Positions 35,551 to 44,999 of a stretch of DNA of 50,344 nucleotides are shown in pieces; positions within the stretch are counted from its first letter, which is position 1, and each line of letters starts with the position of its first letter. Under the pieces are notes generated by a model. The model worked only from the letters and a program-made list of their open reading frames with translations. It was not told the DNA's origin and did not search any database. The stretch comes from an uncultured Pelagibacteraceae bacterium (GTDB lineage Bacteria > Pseudomonadota > Alphaproteobacteria > Pelagibacterales > AG-422-B15): assembly GCA_902605215.1 (NCBI GenBank), contig CACLBX010000004.1:1-50344 (forward strand). Direction: 5' to 3'. Position numbers and translations under genes: made by a program.

Positions 35551-38113
35551 TAAATTTTCTTAGCTCTCTTTTTTGATCATCTTCATTAATCAACATGCCT
35601 CCTGATTGGGCAAAATCTTTTCTACCTCCACCACCTTTTCCATTTGAAATAGAGGACGCAAATTTAGCAATTTCATCTGCACCAATTTTATCAGTCAATT
35701 GATCAGTTACGCCTATTAGAAAACTTAGCTTATCACCTTTTTTAGCACAAAGAATTATAACACCGTGATCTGATATTAGTTTTTTGTACTTATCTATAAG
35801 TGGTCTCAGTTCATTAATTAATACATTCTCACAGAATTCAATAATAATATTGTGATCCGAGTTATTGCCAATACTTAATTCTATTGCTTCTTTAAGCTGT
35901 CTTATATTTTCTGTAGAAGCTTCTTTTTCTTTTTCAATGTCCTGTTTTTTTTCTTCTGATTTAAGATCTTCTTTCTTCTTTTCTTCGTTAAATTTTAATA
36001 GGTCATCGCCTCTCAAAGCTTCAATTCTTCTTACTCCTGATGCAGCTGAGGACTCACTTACAATTTTTAATTCTCCTATTTCATTGGTATTAGAAACATG
36101 GGTTCCTCCACATAACTCTGTGCTGTATGTTTTATCATTAGATTTTCCTATCTTGAGAACCCTAACTTCATCTGAATACTTTTCTCCAAACAGGGCAAGA
36201 GCACCAGCCTTTACTGCATCATCCGGTGACATAATTAGTGTCTCTACCTTAGAACCAGTTTTAATAACTTCGTTTACTTTATTTTGAACATCTTCGATCT
36301 CTAGATTTGTCATTGATTTATGATGACTAAAATCAAACCTTAATTTATCATTTGAGACTAAGGATCCTTTCTGTGTAACGTGCTCCCCTAACCTGTCTCT
36401 AAGAGATTGGTGTAAAATATGTGTGGCTGAATGATAAGCTTTACAATCATTTCTTTGTTCTTGGTTAACTGATAAAACTGCATTAGATCCATTTTTAATT
36501 GTTCCTTTAATCATGACTCCTATGTGCAGAATTAACTTGTCCTTTTTTTGAGTATCCATAACTGAAAACTCAAAATCTTCTCCCTGTATCACTCCCGTAT
36601 CTCCAATTTGCCCGCCCGACTCAGCATAAAATACAGTTTGGTTAAGCATAATAATTCCTTCTTCTTTTTCTGTTAATTCAGCGACTCTTTTATCATCTTT
36701 AATAATTGACAGAACTTCACCTTGAGTTTCAATACCATTGTACCCAAGAAATTCAGTAGCTAATAATTCTTTGTTTAATTCAAACCAAATCTTATCAGTC
36801 ATAGAACCACCTGCACCTGACCAATTCTTTCTAGCTAATTCTTTTTGCGCTTCAAGTTTTTTATTAAAACCATCTATATCTATAGAAATATTATTACTTC
36901 TCAAAATGTCCTGCGTAAGATCAATGGGAAATCCGTAAGTGTCATAAAGTTTAAACGCTGAGTCTCCTGAAAAAGTATCACCAGATCGTAAATCTTTAGT
37001 TATATTATCTAGCTGCGAAATGCCTTTATCTAGAAGATTCTTAAATTTTTCCTCTTCATACTTCAACGTCTCTTTTATTAATATTTCAGCTCTTAATAAT
37101 TCTGGATATGCTTCCTTCATATTAAGCATTAACGTGGGCACTAATTGGTGCATCAACGTATCATTATAATCAAGTAGATGAACATGCCGCATTGCTCTTC
37201 TCATTATTCTTCTTAGCACATATCCTCTTCCTTCATTAGAAGGCAATACCCCGTCTGCAATCAAGAAGCATGAGGAACGTAAATGATCAGCAATAACTCT
37301 ATGACTTGAAATTAGCTTAGCATCATCAGATTTAGTAATCTCTATAGAATTACCAATAATCTCTTTTATACTGTCAACTTTATAATTATCATTAGTTCCT
37401 TGCATAACGGCTGCAATTCGCTCAATGCCCATCCCTGTATCAATAGAAGGTTTTGGAAGATCTATTCTTTCATTGGAATTCAATTGTTCGAACTGCATAA
37501 ATACTAAATTCCATATCTCTACAAACCTGTCCCCAGTTTCATCGGCTTCACTAGGAAGCTTTCCATTAAACTGATCACCATGATCATAAAATATTTCAGA
37601 ACAAGGTCCGCAAGGACCAGTTTCACCCATTGACCAAAAATTATCTTTTGTAGATATTCTGATTATCCTATCATCGTTAAGGCCAGCAACTTTTTTCCAA
37701 GATTCATACGCCTGTTCATCATCATGATAGATTGTAACGCATAGTTTATCTTTGTTTATATCAAGTTCAGATGTTATAAATTTCCAGGCATACTCAATTG
37801 CATCTTCTTTAAAATAATCACCAAAAGAAAAGTTGCCCAACATTTCAAAAAAAGTGTGGTGTCTTAACGTATAGCCAACATTCTCTAAATCATTATGCTT
37901 ACCTCCAGCCCTGATGCACTTTTGGGCAGTGACTGCTCGCTTGTAGTCTCTACTTTCTAATCCAGTAAATACATTTTTAAATTGTACCATTCCTGAATTG
38001 GCAAACATAAGTGTCGGATCATTCTGTGGAACAAGTGGACTCGAATGAATATGCTTATGGCCCTGGTTTTCAAAATATGAAATGAAAGCGTTTCTAAGAT
38101 CATTAATTCTCAT
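35531..38113 (-). CDS. alaS: Alanyl-tRNA synthetase
   Basis: AlaRS charges tRNA-Ala. The 860 aa protein has the class II catalytic core (starting [18 protein letters not shown]-like region, [26 protein letters not shown]), the tRNA-recognition region, the editing domain with zinc-type motifs HSATH (about 558) and CGGTH, and the C-Ala oligomerisation domain containing a highly charged coiled coil and a [12 protein letters not shown] end. It is adjacent to recA as in many alphaproteobacteria. A 6-bp palindrome (38114-38129) lies directly before the ATG. Confidence 0.97.
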   Translation of the reverse strand: MRINDLRNAFISYFENQGHKHIHSSPLVPQNDPTLMFANSGMVQFKNVFTGLESRDYKRAVTAQKCIRAGGKHNDLENVGYTLRHHTFFEMLGNFSFGDYFKEDAIEYAWKFITSELDINKDKLCVTIYHDDEQAYESWKKVAGLNDDRIIRISTKDNFWSMGETGPCGPCSEIFYDHGDQFNGKLPSEADETGDRFVEIWNLVFMQFEQLNSNERIDLPKPSIDTGMGIERIAAVMQGTNDNYKVDSIKEIIGNSIEITKSDDAKLISSHRVIADHLRSSCFLIADGVLPSNEGRGYVLRRIMRRAMRHVHLLDYNDTLMHQLVPTLMLNMKEAYPELLRAEILIKETLKYEEEKFKNLLDKGISQLDNITKDLRSGDTFSGDSAFKLYDTYGFPIDLTQDILRSNNISIDIDGFNKKLEAQKELARKNWSGAGGSMTDKIWFELNKELLATEFLGYNGIETQGEVLSIIKDDKRVAELTEKEEGIIMLNQTVFYAESGGQIGDTGVIQGEDFEFSVMDTQKKDKLILHIGVMIKGTIKNGSNAVLSVNQEQRNDCKAYHSATHILHQSLRDRLGEHVTQKGSLVSNDKLRFDFSHHKSMTNLEIEDVQNKVNEVIKTGSKVETLIMSPDDAVKAGALALFGEKYSDEVRVLKIGKSNDKTYSTELCGGTHVSNTNEIGELKIVSESSAASGVRRIEALRGDDLLKFNEEKKKEDLKSEEKKQDIEKEKEASTENIRQLKEAIELSIGNNSDHNIIIEFCENVLINELRPLIDKYKKLISDHGVIILCAKKGDKLSFLIGVTDQLTDKIGADEIAKFASSISNGKGGGGRKDFAQSGGMLINEDDQKRELRKFIIGKLQ

Positions 38114-38129
38114 ATGTTACGTATAACAT
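38114..38129. promoter_or_regulatory. Palindrome at the alaS start
   Basis: ATGTTA-CGTA-TAACAT is a perfect 6-bp inverted repeat immediately before the alaS start codon. It could fold in the leader RNA and affect translation, or be an operator. No partner factor is evident. Confidence 0.3.
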
Positions 38130-38144
38130 CCTGTTGAATAAAAC

Positions 38145-38168
38145 GCAAAAAGGCGCTTTTCAGCGCCT
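38145..38168 (-). terminator. Rho-independent terminator after recA
   Basis: On the minus strand AGGCGC-TGAAAA-GCGCCT is followed directly by TTTTGCGTTTT. The stem is G+C-rich with a 6-nt loop and lies 32 nt after the recA stop. It separates recA from alaS transcription and is the clearest terminator in the window. Confidence 0.85.
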
Positions 38169-38199
38169 CCTTGCTATGATCAATTATTATAGTTAAAAA

Positions 38200-39279
38200 T
38201 TATTCTTCTACTGTTTCTTCAGATTCTGGATTTTCACCAATTTGTTCAGGCATTTCTTCTGACTGCCCTCTAATTATAGACTCAATTTCTTGAGCTATGG
38301 CAGGATTTTCCTTAAGGAAGATCTTAGAATTTTCTCTTCCTTGCCCGATTTTCTCACCTTTATAAGAGAACCATGCTCCAGATTTTTCTACGGTTCCTAC
38401 TTTAACTCCAAGGTCAATAAGTTCACCTAACTTAGAAATACCTTCACCGTACATTATGTCAAACTCAACCAATCTAAACGGTGGTGCAACTTTGTTCTTT
38501 ACAACTTTAACTCTAGTTTGGTTTCCAATGATTTCATCTTTATCTTTGATTGCACCAATTCTTCTAATGTCCAATCTACAAGATGAATAAAACTTTAGAG
38601 CGTTTCCTCCTGCAGTTGTCTCAGGGCTTCCGAACATGACACCTATTTTCATTCTAATTTGGTTAATAAAGATAACCATGCAATTAGATTTTGAAACTGA
38701 TCCAGTTAGCTTTCTCAATGCCTGACTCATTAGCCTAGCTTGAAGGCCCATATGTGCGTCACCCATTTCTCCCTCAATTTCTGCCTTCGGCGTCAATGCA
38801 GCTACTGAGTCTACTACAAGTACTGATATTGCCTTTGATCGAACTAGTGAATCTGTAATCTCTAATGCTTGCTCTCCTGTATCAGGTTGAGAAATTAGCA
38901 ATTCATCAATATTCACCCCTAATTTCTTAGCGTATGCAGGATCCAATGCATGCTCTGCATCAATGAACGCGCAGTTCTCACCATTCTTTTGTGCTTCTGC
39001 GATTACATGAAGAGCTAAAGTAGTTTTACCAGATGATTCCGGACCATAAATCTCAACAATTCTTCCTTTTGGCAAGCCGCCAATTCCCAACGCCACGTCT
39101 AAGGACAAGGATCCAGTTGAAATTGCTTCTATATCCATTGCTGTTCTTTGACCCAGCTTCATAATTGAACCTTTTCCATAGGTCTGCTCAATTTGAGACA
39201 TTGCTACATCTAAGGCTTTTGCTTTTTCAGAGTTGTCCATTTTTTTATCGTCTACTACTTTCAAATTTGCTTTGCTCAT
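38200..39279 (-). CDS. recA: Recombinase RecA
   Basis: RecA forms filaments on single-stranded DNA, drives strand exchange and triggers LexA self-cleavage. Walker [10 protein letters not shown] is at residues 79-87, followed by [19 protein letters not shown] (L1 start region), [28 protein letters not shown] (L2) and an acidic C-terminal tail. The 359 aa length is usual. The first 20 residues are an extended, variable N-terminus. A GGAG ribosome-binding site precedes the ATG, and an alphaproteobacterial SOS box lies at 39385-39399. Confidence 0.98.
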   Translation of the reverse strand: MSKANLKVVDDKKMDNSEKAKALDVAMSQIEQTYGKGSIMKLGQRTAMDIEAISTGSLSLDVALGIGGLPKGRIVEIYGPESSGKTTLALHVIAEAQKNGENCAFIDAEHALDPAYAKKLGVNIDELLISQPDTGEQALEITDSLVRSKAISVLVVDSVAALTPKAEIEGEMGDAHMGLQARLMSQALRKLTGSVSKSNCMVIFINQIRMKIGVMFGSPETTAGGNALKFYSSCRLDIRRIGAIKDKDEIIGNQTRVKVVKNKVAPPFRLVEFDIMYGEGISKLGELIDLGVKVGTVEKSGAWFSYKGEKIGQGRENSKIFLKENPAIAQEIESIIRGQSEEMPEQIGENPESEETVEE

Positions 39280-39384
39280 CTGCTTTCTCCAAACTGTAAT
39301 TTATAATTGTTCTCAATGTACACATTTTGTTCTATTTTTACAATACTACTTAAATTACTGTTTTTATTGTATAAAATATAATTT

Positions 39385-39399
39385 GTTCAATTAATGTTC
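39385..39399 (-). promoter_or_regulatory. LexA (SOS) box upstream of recA
   Basis: GTTC-AATTAAT-GTTC (minus strand GAAC-N7-GAAC) exactly fits the alphaproteobacterial LexA consensus of two GTTC half-sites 7 nt apart. On the minus strand TTGAAC at its end could be a -35 with TAAAAA 18 nt further on, so LexA would block the promoter. It lies 106 nt before recA. The rest of 39280-39512 is A+T-rich and holds no gene. Confidence 0.75.
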
Positions 39400-39512
39400 T
39401 TATATTTTATATTTTTATCAACAGGTGATTCTATTTACAGATGTTACATCCATAAGCAAAATACGTGTATAAATATATAAATTTGGCTGATTTTCTTTGT
39501 TAATAAGTTTTT

Positions 39513-39923
39513 CTAGTCGTCAGAATGCAATTTTTCGTTTCTTTCATGCATTTCTTGAGCCTCTATGCTAAGTGTCGTTACTGGTCTAGCGTCTAATCTC
39601 TCAATATTAATGGGCTCCCCTGTAACTTCGCAGTAACCATAACTTCCATTTTCGATTCTAGCTAATGCTTCATCTATTTTAGCAACTAATTTTCGTTGCC
39701 TATCTCTTGATTTAAGTTCTAGTGTTTTTTCTGATTCTTGTGTAGCCCTATCAGACATGTCAGCTGGGGCGATTGAATCCTGAAGATTTTCTACAGTTTC
39801 TCTGCTTTCTTTGTAAATGTCATTCTTCCAATCTTTAAGCTTTGTTCTAAAATATTCCTTTTGTTTCGCATTCATGAATTTTTCAGATTTTGTAGGCTTG
39901 TAGCTCTTTGGAAGTTTCACCAT
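39513..39923 (-). CDS. dksA: DksA-type RNA polymerase regulator, one-cysteine form
   Basis: DksA enters the secondary channel of RNA polymerase and, with ppGpp, adjusts rRNA and amino-acid gene promoters. The 136 aa protein has the coiled coil with the tip motif DMSDRA (55-60), which is the essential D-x-x-D-x-A. Of the four zinc cysteines only Cys98 remains; the others are Thr101, Ser119 and Ala122, a reduced pattern also known in other alphaproteobacteria. AGGAG precedes the ATG and a good promoter is at 39964-39992. Confidence 0.9.
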   Translation of the reverse strand: MVKLPKSYKPTKSEKFMNAKQKEYFRTKLKDWKNDIYKESRETVENLQDSIAPADMSDRATQESEKTLELKSRDRQRKLVAKIDEALARIENGSYGYCEVTGEPINIERLDARPVTTLSIEAQEMHERNEKLHSDD

Positions 39924-39963
39924 GTTTACTCCTTTTGGATTTAGAATTAAAAACAGTCTGGTG

Positions 39964-39992
39964 CTTTTAGTAGTTTTTGATATTTAAGTCAA
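39964..39992 (-). promoter_or_regulatory. Sigma-70-type promoter of dksA
   Basis: On the minus strand TTGACT (39992-39987) and TAAAAG (39969-39964) are separated by 17 nt, 41 nt upstream of the dksA ATG, with an AGGAG ribosome-binding site after them. Spacing and hexamers fit a housekeeping promoter. Confidence 0.5.
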
Positions 39993-40031
39993 TTGAACAA
40001 TACAATTTTTATGATTGATATATAGCTAAAA

Positions 40032-40052
40032 TATAATATGTTTCCTGAAACA
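40032..40052 (+). promoter_or_regulatory. -10 box and palindrome before the MoxR ATPase gene
   Basis: A perfect TATAAT (40032-40037) is followed by the 14-nt palindrome TGTTTC-CT-GAAACA (40039-40052), which would lie at the transcription start. No strong -35 is seen. The palindrome may be an operator for the MoxR/VWA genes; no regulator is encoded nearby. Confidence 0.4.
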
Positions 40053-40066
40053 ATTTTAAGAATTTT

Positions 40067-40921
40067 ATGAAATTTGAAGGCACAAGTTCATATATAGCTA
40101 CTGAGGACCTTAAAGTTGCAGTTAATGCAGCTATAACCTTGGAAAGACCAATTATAGTAAAAGGAGAGCCTGGCACCGGCAAAACTATGCTGGCTCATGA
40201 GGTTGCTCAATCATTAGGGGCTGAGATTATTACATGGCATATTAAGTCAACGACCAAAGCTCAACAGGGGCTGTATGAGTATGATGCTGTTACTAGATTA
40301 AGAGACTCTCAGCTTGGAGATGAAAAAGTAAAAGATATTAAAAATTATATAAGTAAGGGTAAATTGTGGAATGCTTTTGAAAGTAATAAAAGACCTGTAC
40401 TTTTAATTGATGAGATTGATAAAGCAGATATTGAATTTCCAAACGATCTTCTTCTCGAACTTGATAAAATGGAATTTTTTGTTTATGAGACAGGAGAAAC
40501 CATAAAGGCAGAAAATAGACCTATTGTAATCATCACTTCAAATAACGAAAAAGAACTACCTGATGCCTTTTTAAGGAGATGTTTTTTTCATTATATTAAG
40601 TTTCCTGATCCAGATACTATGGAAGAGATTGTTAATGTGCATTATCCAGAAATTAAAAAAGACCTGATACAAGAAGCATTTAAGATTTTTTATGATATTA
40701 GAGAAGTCCCAGGTATCAAAAAAAAGCCATCAACATCAGAGCTTATTGATTGGCTTAAATTGTTGATGACCGATGACGTGGATGCAAAGATATTGAGGGA
40801 AAAAGATCCTAAAAAACTAATTCCACCTCTTCATGGAGCCCTTCTAAAAAATGAGCAAGATGTCCATTTATTCGAGCGATTAGCCTTTATCTCTCGAAGA
40901 GAAAATGAGAATCTTGAGTAG
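40067..40921 (+). CDS. MoxR-family AAA+ ATPase
   Basis: A 284 aa MoxR-type AAA+ ATPase, a probable chaperone for metal-cofactor insertion or complex maturation. Walker A GEPGTGKT is at 33-40, Walker B VLLIDEID at 111-118, sensor 1 is IITSNNEKELPDAFLRRC and sensor 2 lies near KKKPSTSELIDW. It precedes a VWA-domain protein by 28 nt; MoxR-VWA pairs act together in other bacteria (NorQ/NorD, CoxD/CoxE, CbbQ/CbbO). No target enzyme is nearby, so the client is unknown. Confidence 0.9.
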   Translation: MKFEGTSSYIATEDLKVAVNAAITLERPIIVKGEPGTGKTMLAHEVAQSLGAEIITWHIKSTTKAQQGLYEYDAVTRLRDSQLGDEKVKDIKNYISKGKLWNAFESNKRPVLLIDEIDKADIEFPNDLLLELDKMEFFVYETGETIKAENRPIVIITSNNEKELPDAFLRRCFFHYIKFPDPDTMEEIVNVHYPEIKKDLIQEAFKIFYDIREVPGIKKKPSTSELIDWLKLLMTDDVDAKILREKDPKKLIPPLHGALLKNEQDVHLFERLAFISRRENENLE

Positions 40922-40949
40922 AACTGATTTTTCATTAAGATAAATTAAT

Positions 40950-42128
40950 ATGTTCATTAATTTCTTCTTTGACCTTAAGCAAGCAAGTTTACCTGTATCC
41001 TTAAAAGAATATTTAATGCTCATGGAAGCCATGAATAAAAGGGTTGTAGACTCTTTTAATGTAAATGATTTTTATTACTTAAGTCGATCAGCATTAGTTA
41101 AAGACGAGAGATATCTTGACAAATTTGACAGAGTCTTTGGACATTCTTTTAAAGGACTTGAAAATTCTGAAGGTGAAACAGAAAAAGAAATACCAGAAGA
41201 GTGGTTGAAGCTGATGGGGCAAAAATACCTTACTGACGAAGAGAAAAAGATGGTTGAGTCCTTAGGCGGTTGGGACAAGCTGATGGAAACATTAAAACAA
41301 CGTTTAGAAGAACAAAAAAAACGTCACCAAGGCGGTAGTAAGTGGATTGGCACTGGAGGAACATCTCCTTTCGGCGCATATGGATATAATCCTGAGGGTA
41401 TTCGGATTGGTCAAAAAGAAAGTCGAAATAAAAAAGCTGTAAAAGTATGGGACAAAAGAGAGTTTAGTAACCTCGATGGTGATGTTGAGTTGGGAACACG
41501 TAATATTAAAGTTGCGCTTCGAAGACTAAGAAAGTTTGCTCGTGAAGGAGTTGAAACAGAACTTGATTTAGATAATACAATCAAATCTACTGCACATAAA
41601 GGTTACATTGACGTAAAGATGATGCCCGAACGTAGGAATAAGATAAAAGTACTTTTATTTTTCGATGTAGGTGGGTCGATGGATGCTCATGTGAAAATAT
41701 GTGAAGAACTCTTTTCTGCAGCAAGAACAGAATTTAAGCACATGGAGTATTTTTATTATCATAACTGTCTCTATGACGCTGTATGGAAAGATAATAAAAG
41801 AAGGTACAATGAGAACATAAAGACCTGGGATCTTCTTCATAAATACCCTTCAGACTATAAAGTTATATTTGTTGGCGATGCCGAAATGAGTCCATATGAG
41901 ATTACATATCCAGGTGGAAGTGTTGAATTTTGGAATGAAGAGTCTGGCGAAACGTGGCTAACCAGGCTTCTGAATATCTATGAAAACGCAATATGGTTAA
42001 ATCCAATACCAGAGAGGTATTGGGACCGCATATCATCTGCTTCAATAATAAAGCAAATTTTTTCGGATAGAATGTTTCCTTTAACTATTGAAGGTATTGA
42101 TCAGGCTATGCGCGAACTTAATAAATAA
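40950..42128 (+). CDS. VWA-domain CoxE-like protein
   Basis: A 392 aa protein whose C-terminal half (about 232-390) is a von Willebrand A domain. The metal site (MIDAS) starts FFDVGGSMDAH at 237-247, with Gly where the first Ser of D-x-S-x-S is usual. The N-terminal half is helical, with a charged, glutamine/lysine-rich stretch and a glycine-rich linker (about 127-150). It is the partner of the upstream MoxR ATPase. The pair is widespread in proteobacteria without an assigned client. Confidence 0.85.
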   Translation: MFINFFFDLKQASLPVSLKEYLMLMEAMNKRVVDSFNVNDFYYLSRSALVKDERYLDKFDRVFGHSFKGLENSEGETEKEIPEEWLKLMGQKYLTDEEKKMVESLGGWDKLMETLKQRLEEQKKRHQGGSKWIGTGGTSPFGAYGYNPEGIRIGQKESRNKKAVKVWDKREFSNLDGDVELGTRNIKVALRRLRKFAREGVETELDLDNTIKSTAHKGYIDVKMMPERRNKIKVLLFFDVGGSMDAHVKICEELFSAARTEFKHMEYFYYHNCLYDAVWKDNKRRYNENIKTWDLLHKYPSDYKVIFVGDAEMSPYEITYPGGSVEFWNEESGETWLTRLLNIYENAIWLNPIPERYWDRISSASIIKQIFSDRMFPLTIEGIDQAMRELNK

Positions 42129-42131
42129 TTA

Positions 42132-42992
42132 ATGCTTCCAAAGCAGAATGTTATCTTAGGCATATCGTTATTATGCTTAGGATTACTAATTGCGCCTCTT
42201 TATGACGCTCTGGCTAAATACTTAAGTGAAGACATTCACATTTTAGAAATCATCTGGGCTAGGTTTTTTAGTCATTTTATTTTTCTGGTGCCTCTTGTTT
42301 ATTTCATAAAAGGAAAAGAACTATTTTTTAATTCCTCATCTAAACATCAAATTGTTAGAGGAATTTTTATTTTTTTAGCTACTGCTTTTTTCTATGGCGC
42401 TATATCAGAAATTCCTCTTGCTAATGCCTTAAGCATAATGCTCGTAGCTCCAATCATCGTAGTATTCATGTCTTCTTATATTCTTAAAGAACAATTAAAT
42501 TCTTTTAAAATATTTTGCACCTTCTTTGGTTTTTTTGGAACATTGCTGGTAATACAACCTGGTTTTGAGGAGTTTAATTTCTATTCGCTTTTGGCTTTAT
42601 TGTCTGGATTTTGTTATGCCATGTACTTAGTATACACAAGGCGGGTTAATTTCAGTTCTGATCCTTGGGTAAGCTTGTGCTATACCGCTATACCCGGTGC
42701 AGCAATAATGACAGTTTGTCTTCCATTTTTTTGGCAAAGCTCTCCATCAATTGACCAATATTTATTGATGGGATCAATTGGATTAGTTGTAATTTTGGTA
42801 CATTTTATATTTATTAAAGCCTATCAGAATGCTGAAGCTAGTATTTTAGCGCCATTTCACTATTTTGAAATCATAAGTAATATGTTAATAAGCGTTTTAT
42901 TTTTTAAAGATATACCAAATATAATTGTATGTTTTGGTATTCTTTGCATTGTTAGTAGTGGGGTTTTAATTACGATTAAACAAAAAATATGA
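42132..42992 (+). CDS. EamA/DMT-family membrane transporter
   Basis: A 286 aa drug/metabolite-transporter superfamily protein with ten predicted membrane helices in two EamA repeats (about residues 7-135 and 148-283). PLANALSIMLVAPIIVVFMSSYILKE-like sequence in the first repeat and NAEASILAPFHYFEII in the second are typical of the RhaT/YdcZ-like EamA proteins. The substrate is unknown. It starts 3 nt after the VWA gene and its stop overlaps the dusA start by 4 nt. Confidence 0.88.
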   Translation: MLPKQNVILGISLLCLGLLIAPLYDALAKYLSEDIHILEIIWARFFSHFIFLVPLVYFIKGKELFFNSSSKHQIVRGIFIFLATAFFYGAISEIPLANALSIMLVAPIIVVFMSSYILKEQLNSFKIFCTFFGFFGTLLVIQPGFEEFNFYSLLALLSGFCYAMYLVYTRRVNFSSDPWVSLCYTAIPGAAIMTVCLPFFWQSSPSIDQYLLMGSIGLVVILVHFIFIKAYQNAEASILAPFHYFEIISNMLISVLFFKDIPNIIVCFGILCIVSSGVLITIKQKI

Positions 42993-43960
42993 ATGAATTA
43001 AATTTAGATTATAAGTTTTCTGTCGCGCCAATGATGGGTGTAACCACACCAAGCGCACGCTATATGTATAGATTGATTTCTAAGGAAGCAATTTTATTTA
43101 CAGAAATGATAACCAGCCAGGCGTTGCATCGAGGTGACTTTAAGAAAATGCTCAGAAAGGAAACTATAGAGTCACCTGTGGTTCTTCAAGTAGGAGGTTC
43201 TGATATCAACCTATTGAAATATTCAACAGAACTAGCAAATAAACATAACTATCAAGGAATAAATCTAAATGTCGGCTGCCCTTCAAAAAAAGTATCACAA
43301 GGTAAAATGGGCGCATGTCTGATGAAGGAAGCAAATCTGGTCAAACAATGCTTAGAAGGAATGAAGGCTGAAACTGCAATGGACGTTTCGTTGAAATGTC
43401 GGATTGGAGTAGATGAATTTGATACATATGAATTTTTCAAAAGCTTTATTTCAACAGTAATTGAAAGTGGTATCAAAATTATCTTTATTCATGCGCGTAA
43501 AGCGTACCTCAAAGGTCTTGACCCTAGAAGGAACCGCACGTTACCACCACTTAAATATGACTTTGTTTATAAAATTAAAAAAGAATTTCCACATATTAAA
43601 TTTATAATCAATGGTGGTTTGGACAATATTGATGATTGTCTAGATCAGCTGAATTATTTAGATGGAGTGATGGTAGGAAGATCAATTCAAGCCAACCCAT
43701 TTTTCTTAGAAGATGTTGACTCCAAATTTTACAGCTTGGAAAAGACAGAGATAGATAGGAGTTTCGTAGTAAAGAAATATTTTGATTATGTAAAAGAGAA
43801 TGTTGATTTAATTTCAACCTATGAACTATTAAGTCCCCTTTTAGCACTTTGCTTTGGCGTTCCTGGATCAAAAAAATTTAAACAAGAAGTTAATGATTTG
43901 ATCAGATTAAGAGATATTCAAAGACTTGAGTATGCCTATTTAAATCTAATTGCGGCTTAA
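42989..43960 (+). CDS. dusA: tRNA-dihydrouridine synthase A
   Basis: DusA is an FMN-dependent reductase that makes dihydrouridine at positions 20/20a of tRNA. The 323 aa protein has SVAPMMGVTTPSARYMYR at the N-terminus, the catalytic Cys in NVGCPSKKVSQGKMGACLM and IFIHARKAYLKGL, the last characteristic of DusA rather than DusB. FMN-binding NGGLDN and GVMVGRSIQANPF follow. The 3' end overlaps the convergent nitroreductase gene by 4 nt. Confidence 0.92.
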   Translation: MNELNLDYKFSVAPMMGVTTPSARYMYRLISKEAILFTEMITSQALHRGDFKKMLRKETIESPVVLQVGGSDINLLKYSTELANKHNYQGINLNVGCPSKKVSQGKMGACLMKEANLVKQCLEGMKAETAMDVSLKCRIGVDEFDTYEFFKSFISTVIESGIKIIFIHARKAYLKGLDPRRNRTLPPLKYDFVYKIKKEFPHIKFIINGGLDNIDDCLDQLNYLDGVMVGRSIQANPFFLEDVDSKFYSLEKTEIDRSFVVKKYFDYVKENVDLISTYELLSPLLALCFGVPGSKKFKQEVNDLIRLRDIQRLEYAYLNLIAA

Positions 43961-44532
43961 AGAATTTCTGCAATATCACTGAAGCTATACCGGGGTGCCC
44001 TTTCATAATATCCATTTTTATCGGGGTAACCTAGGTTACATAAAAAATTACTTTTAATTGATGTGTCATCAAAAAATTCTTTATCAACTAATTCGTTGGA
44101 AAATCCAGACATTGGACCCACAGCCAGACCAAGCGCATTGGCTGCTTTTAAAAAATAGCCTCCCTGTATTGATGAATTTCTAAATGCAGTAATTTCAGAT
44201 TTTTCTAAGTCATTTTCAAAATATTGTTTTGCATCCTCCCGAAGATAATTCTTTGGTAAGTCTCTCCAAAATTCGATATCCATACCGATAATAGTGCAAA
44301 CAGGTGCGTTCAGGACTTTACTTACATTATCCTCACTCACAAATCGTGATAAATTTTCTTTTGCTTGCTTGCTTTTAAGAAATTTTAACCTCATGGGACT
44401 GCAGTTAAAAGACGTAGGACCCCACTTTAGTAAATCATATAAATCATTAAGTGATTGATCTGAGACTTCTTTATCTAAAAACTTATAGCAAGTCTGCGGT
44501 TCGGTAAATATTTGATGTATTTGATCTGACAT
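43957..44532 (-). CDS. RutE/HadB-like nitroreductase family protein
   Basis: A 191 aa FMN-dependent nitroreductase-fold enzyme closely matching RutE (malonic semialdehyde reductase) in layout: LLKWGPTSFNCSPMRLKFL, TAFRNSSIQGGYFLKAANALGLAVGPMSGF and GYPDKNGYYERAPRYSF. No other rut genes are in the window, so pyrimidine degradation is not implied and a general NAD(P)H-linked reductase role is possible. It lies 2 nt after the glutathione peroxidase gene. Confidence 0.85.
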   Translation of the reverse strand: MSDQIHQIFTEPQTCYKFLDKEVSDQSLNDLYDLLKWGPTSFNCSPMRLKFLKSKQAKENLSRFVSEDNVSKVLNAPVCTIIGMDIEFWRDLPKNYLREDAKQYFENDLEKSEITAFRNSSIQGGYFLKAANALGLAVGPMSGFSNELVDKEFFDDTSIKSNFLCNLGYPDKNGYYERAPRYSFSDIAEIL

Positions 44533-44534
44533 AA

Positions 44535-44999
44535 TTATAAGATTTTAACGATATGCTCTTCTATTTCTTCTGGTTTTTTTTGAGTTCCAAATCCACGTAC
44601 AAAATCACCATCTTTATTTATTAGATATTTGGTAAAATTCCATTGTATTTCTCTGCCTGCATCTTGAGTAAGTTTTTTAAATAAAGGTGAAGCATTGTCG
44701 CCAATTACTTCAATTTTATCAAAAAGTGTAAAGGACACATTATACTCAGTGCTGCAAAATTCCTTGATCTCATCATTAGTTCCTTTTTCCTGTGACCCAA
44801 ACTGGTTACAAGGAAAAGCTAAGATTTCAAAACCTTTATCTTTATATTTTTCGTATAAACTCTGAAGTCCAGTATATTGAGATGTAAAACCGCATCTACT
44901 AGCAACATTAACAATAAGCAAAGTTTTACCCTTGAATTTTTCAAGACTAATTTCTTCGCTATCAATATCTTTTACAGAAAAATCGTAAATACTTTTCAT
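44535..44999 (-). CDS. Glutathione peroxidase family (Cys type)
   Basis: A 154 aa thiol peroxidase of the Gpx family, which reduces hydroperoxides with glutathione or thioredoxin. The peroxidatic Cys36 lies in NVASRCGFTSQY, the conserved Gln is in FPCNQFG and the Trp is in WNFTKYL, giving the C/Q/W set. The cysteine replaces selenocysteine as in most bacteria. No signal peptide is present, so it acts in the cytosol. Its start abuts the pirin stop with no gap. Confidence 0.92.
   Translation of the reverse strand: MKSIYDFSVKDIDSEEISLEKFKGKTLLIVNVASRCGFTSQYTGLQSLYEKYKDKGFEILAFPCNQFGSQEKGTNDEIKEFCSTEYNVSFTLFDKIEVIGDNASPLFKKLTQDAGREIQWNFTKYLINKDGDFVRGFGTQKKPEEIEEHIVKIL

Noticed and set aside
35865-36287. 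140-codon open frame antisense to alaS
   Set aside because: It lies wholly within the well-conserved alaS gene, is Ser/Phe-rich as expected for the complement of an A+T-rich gene, and has no family features.
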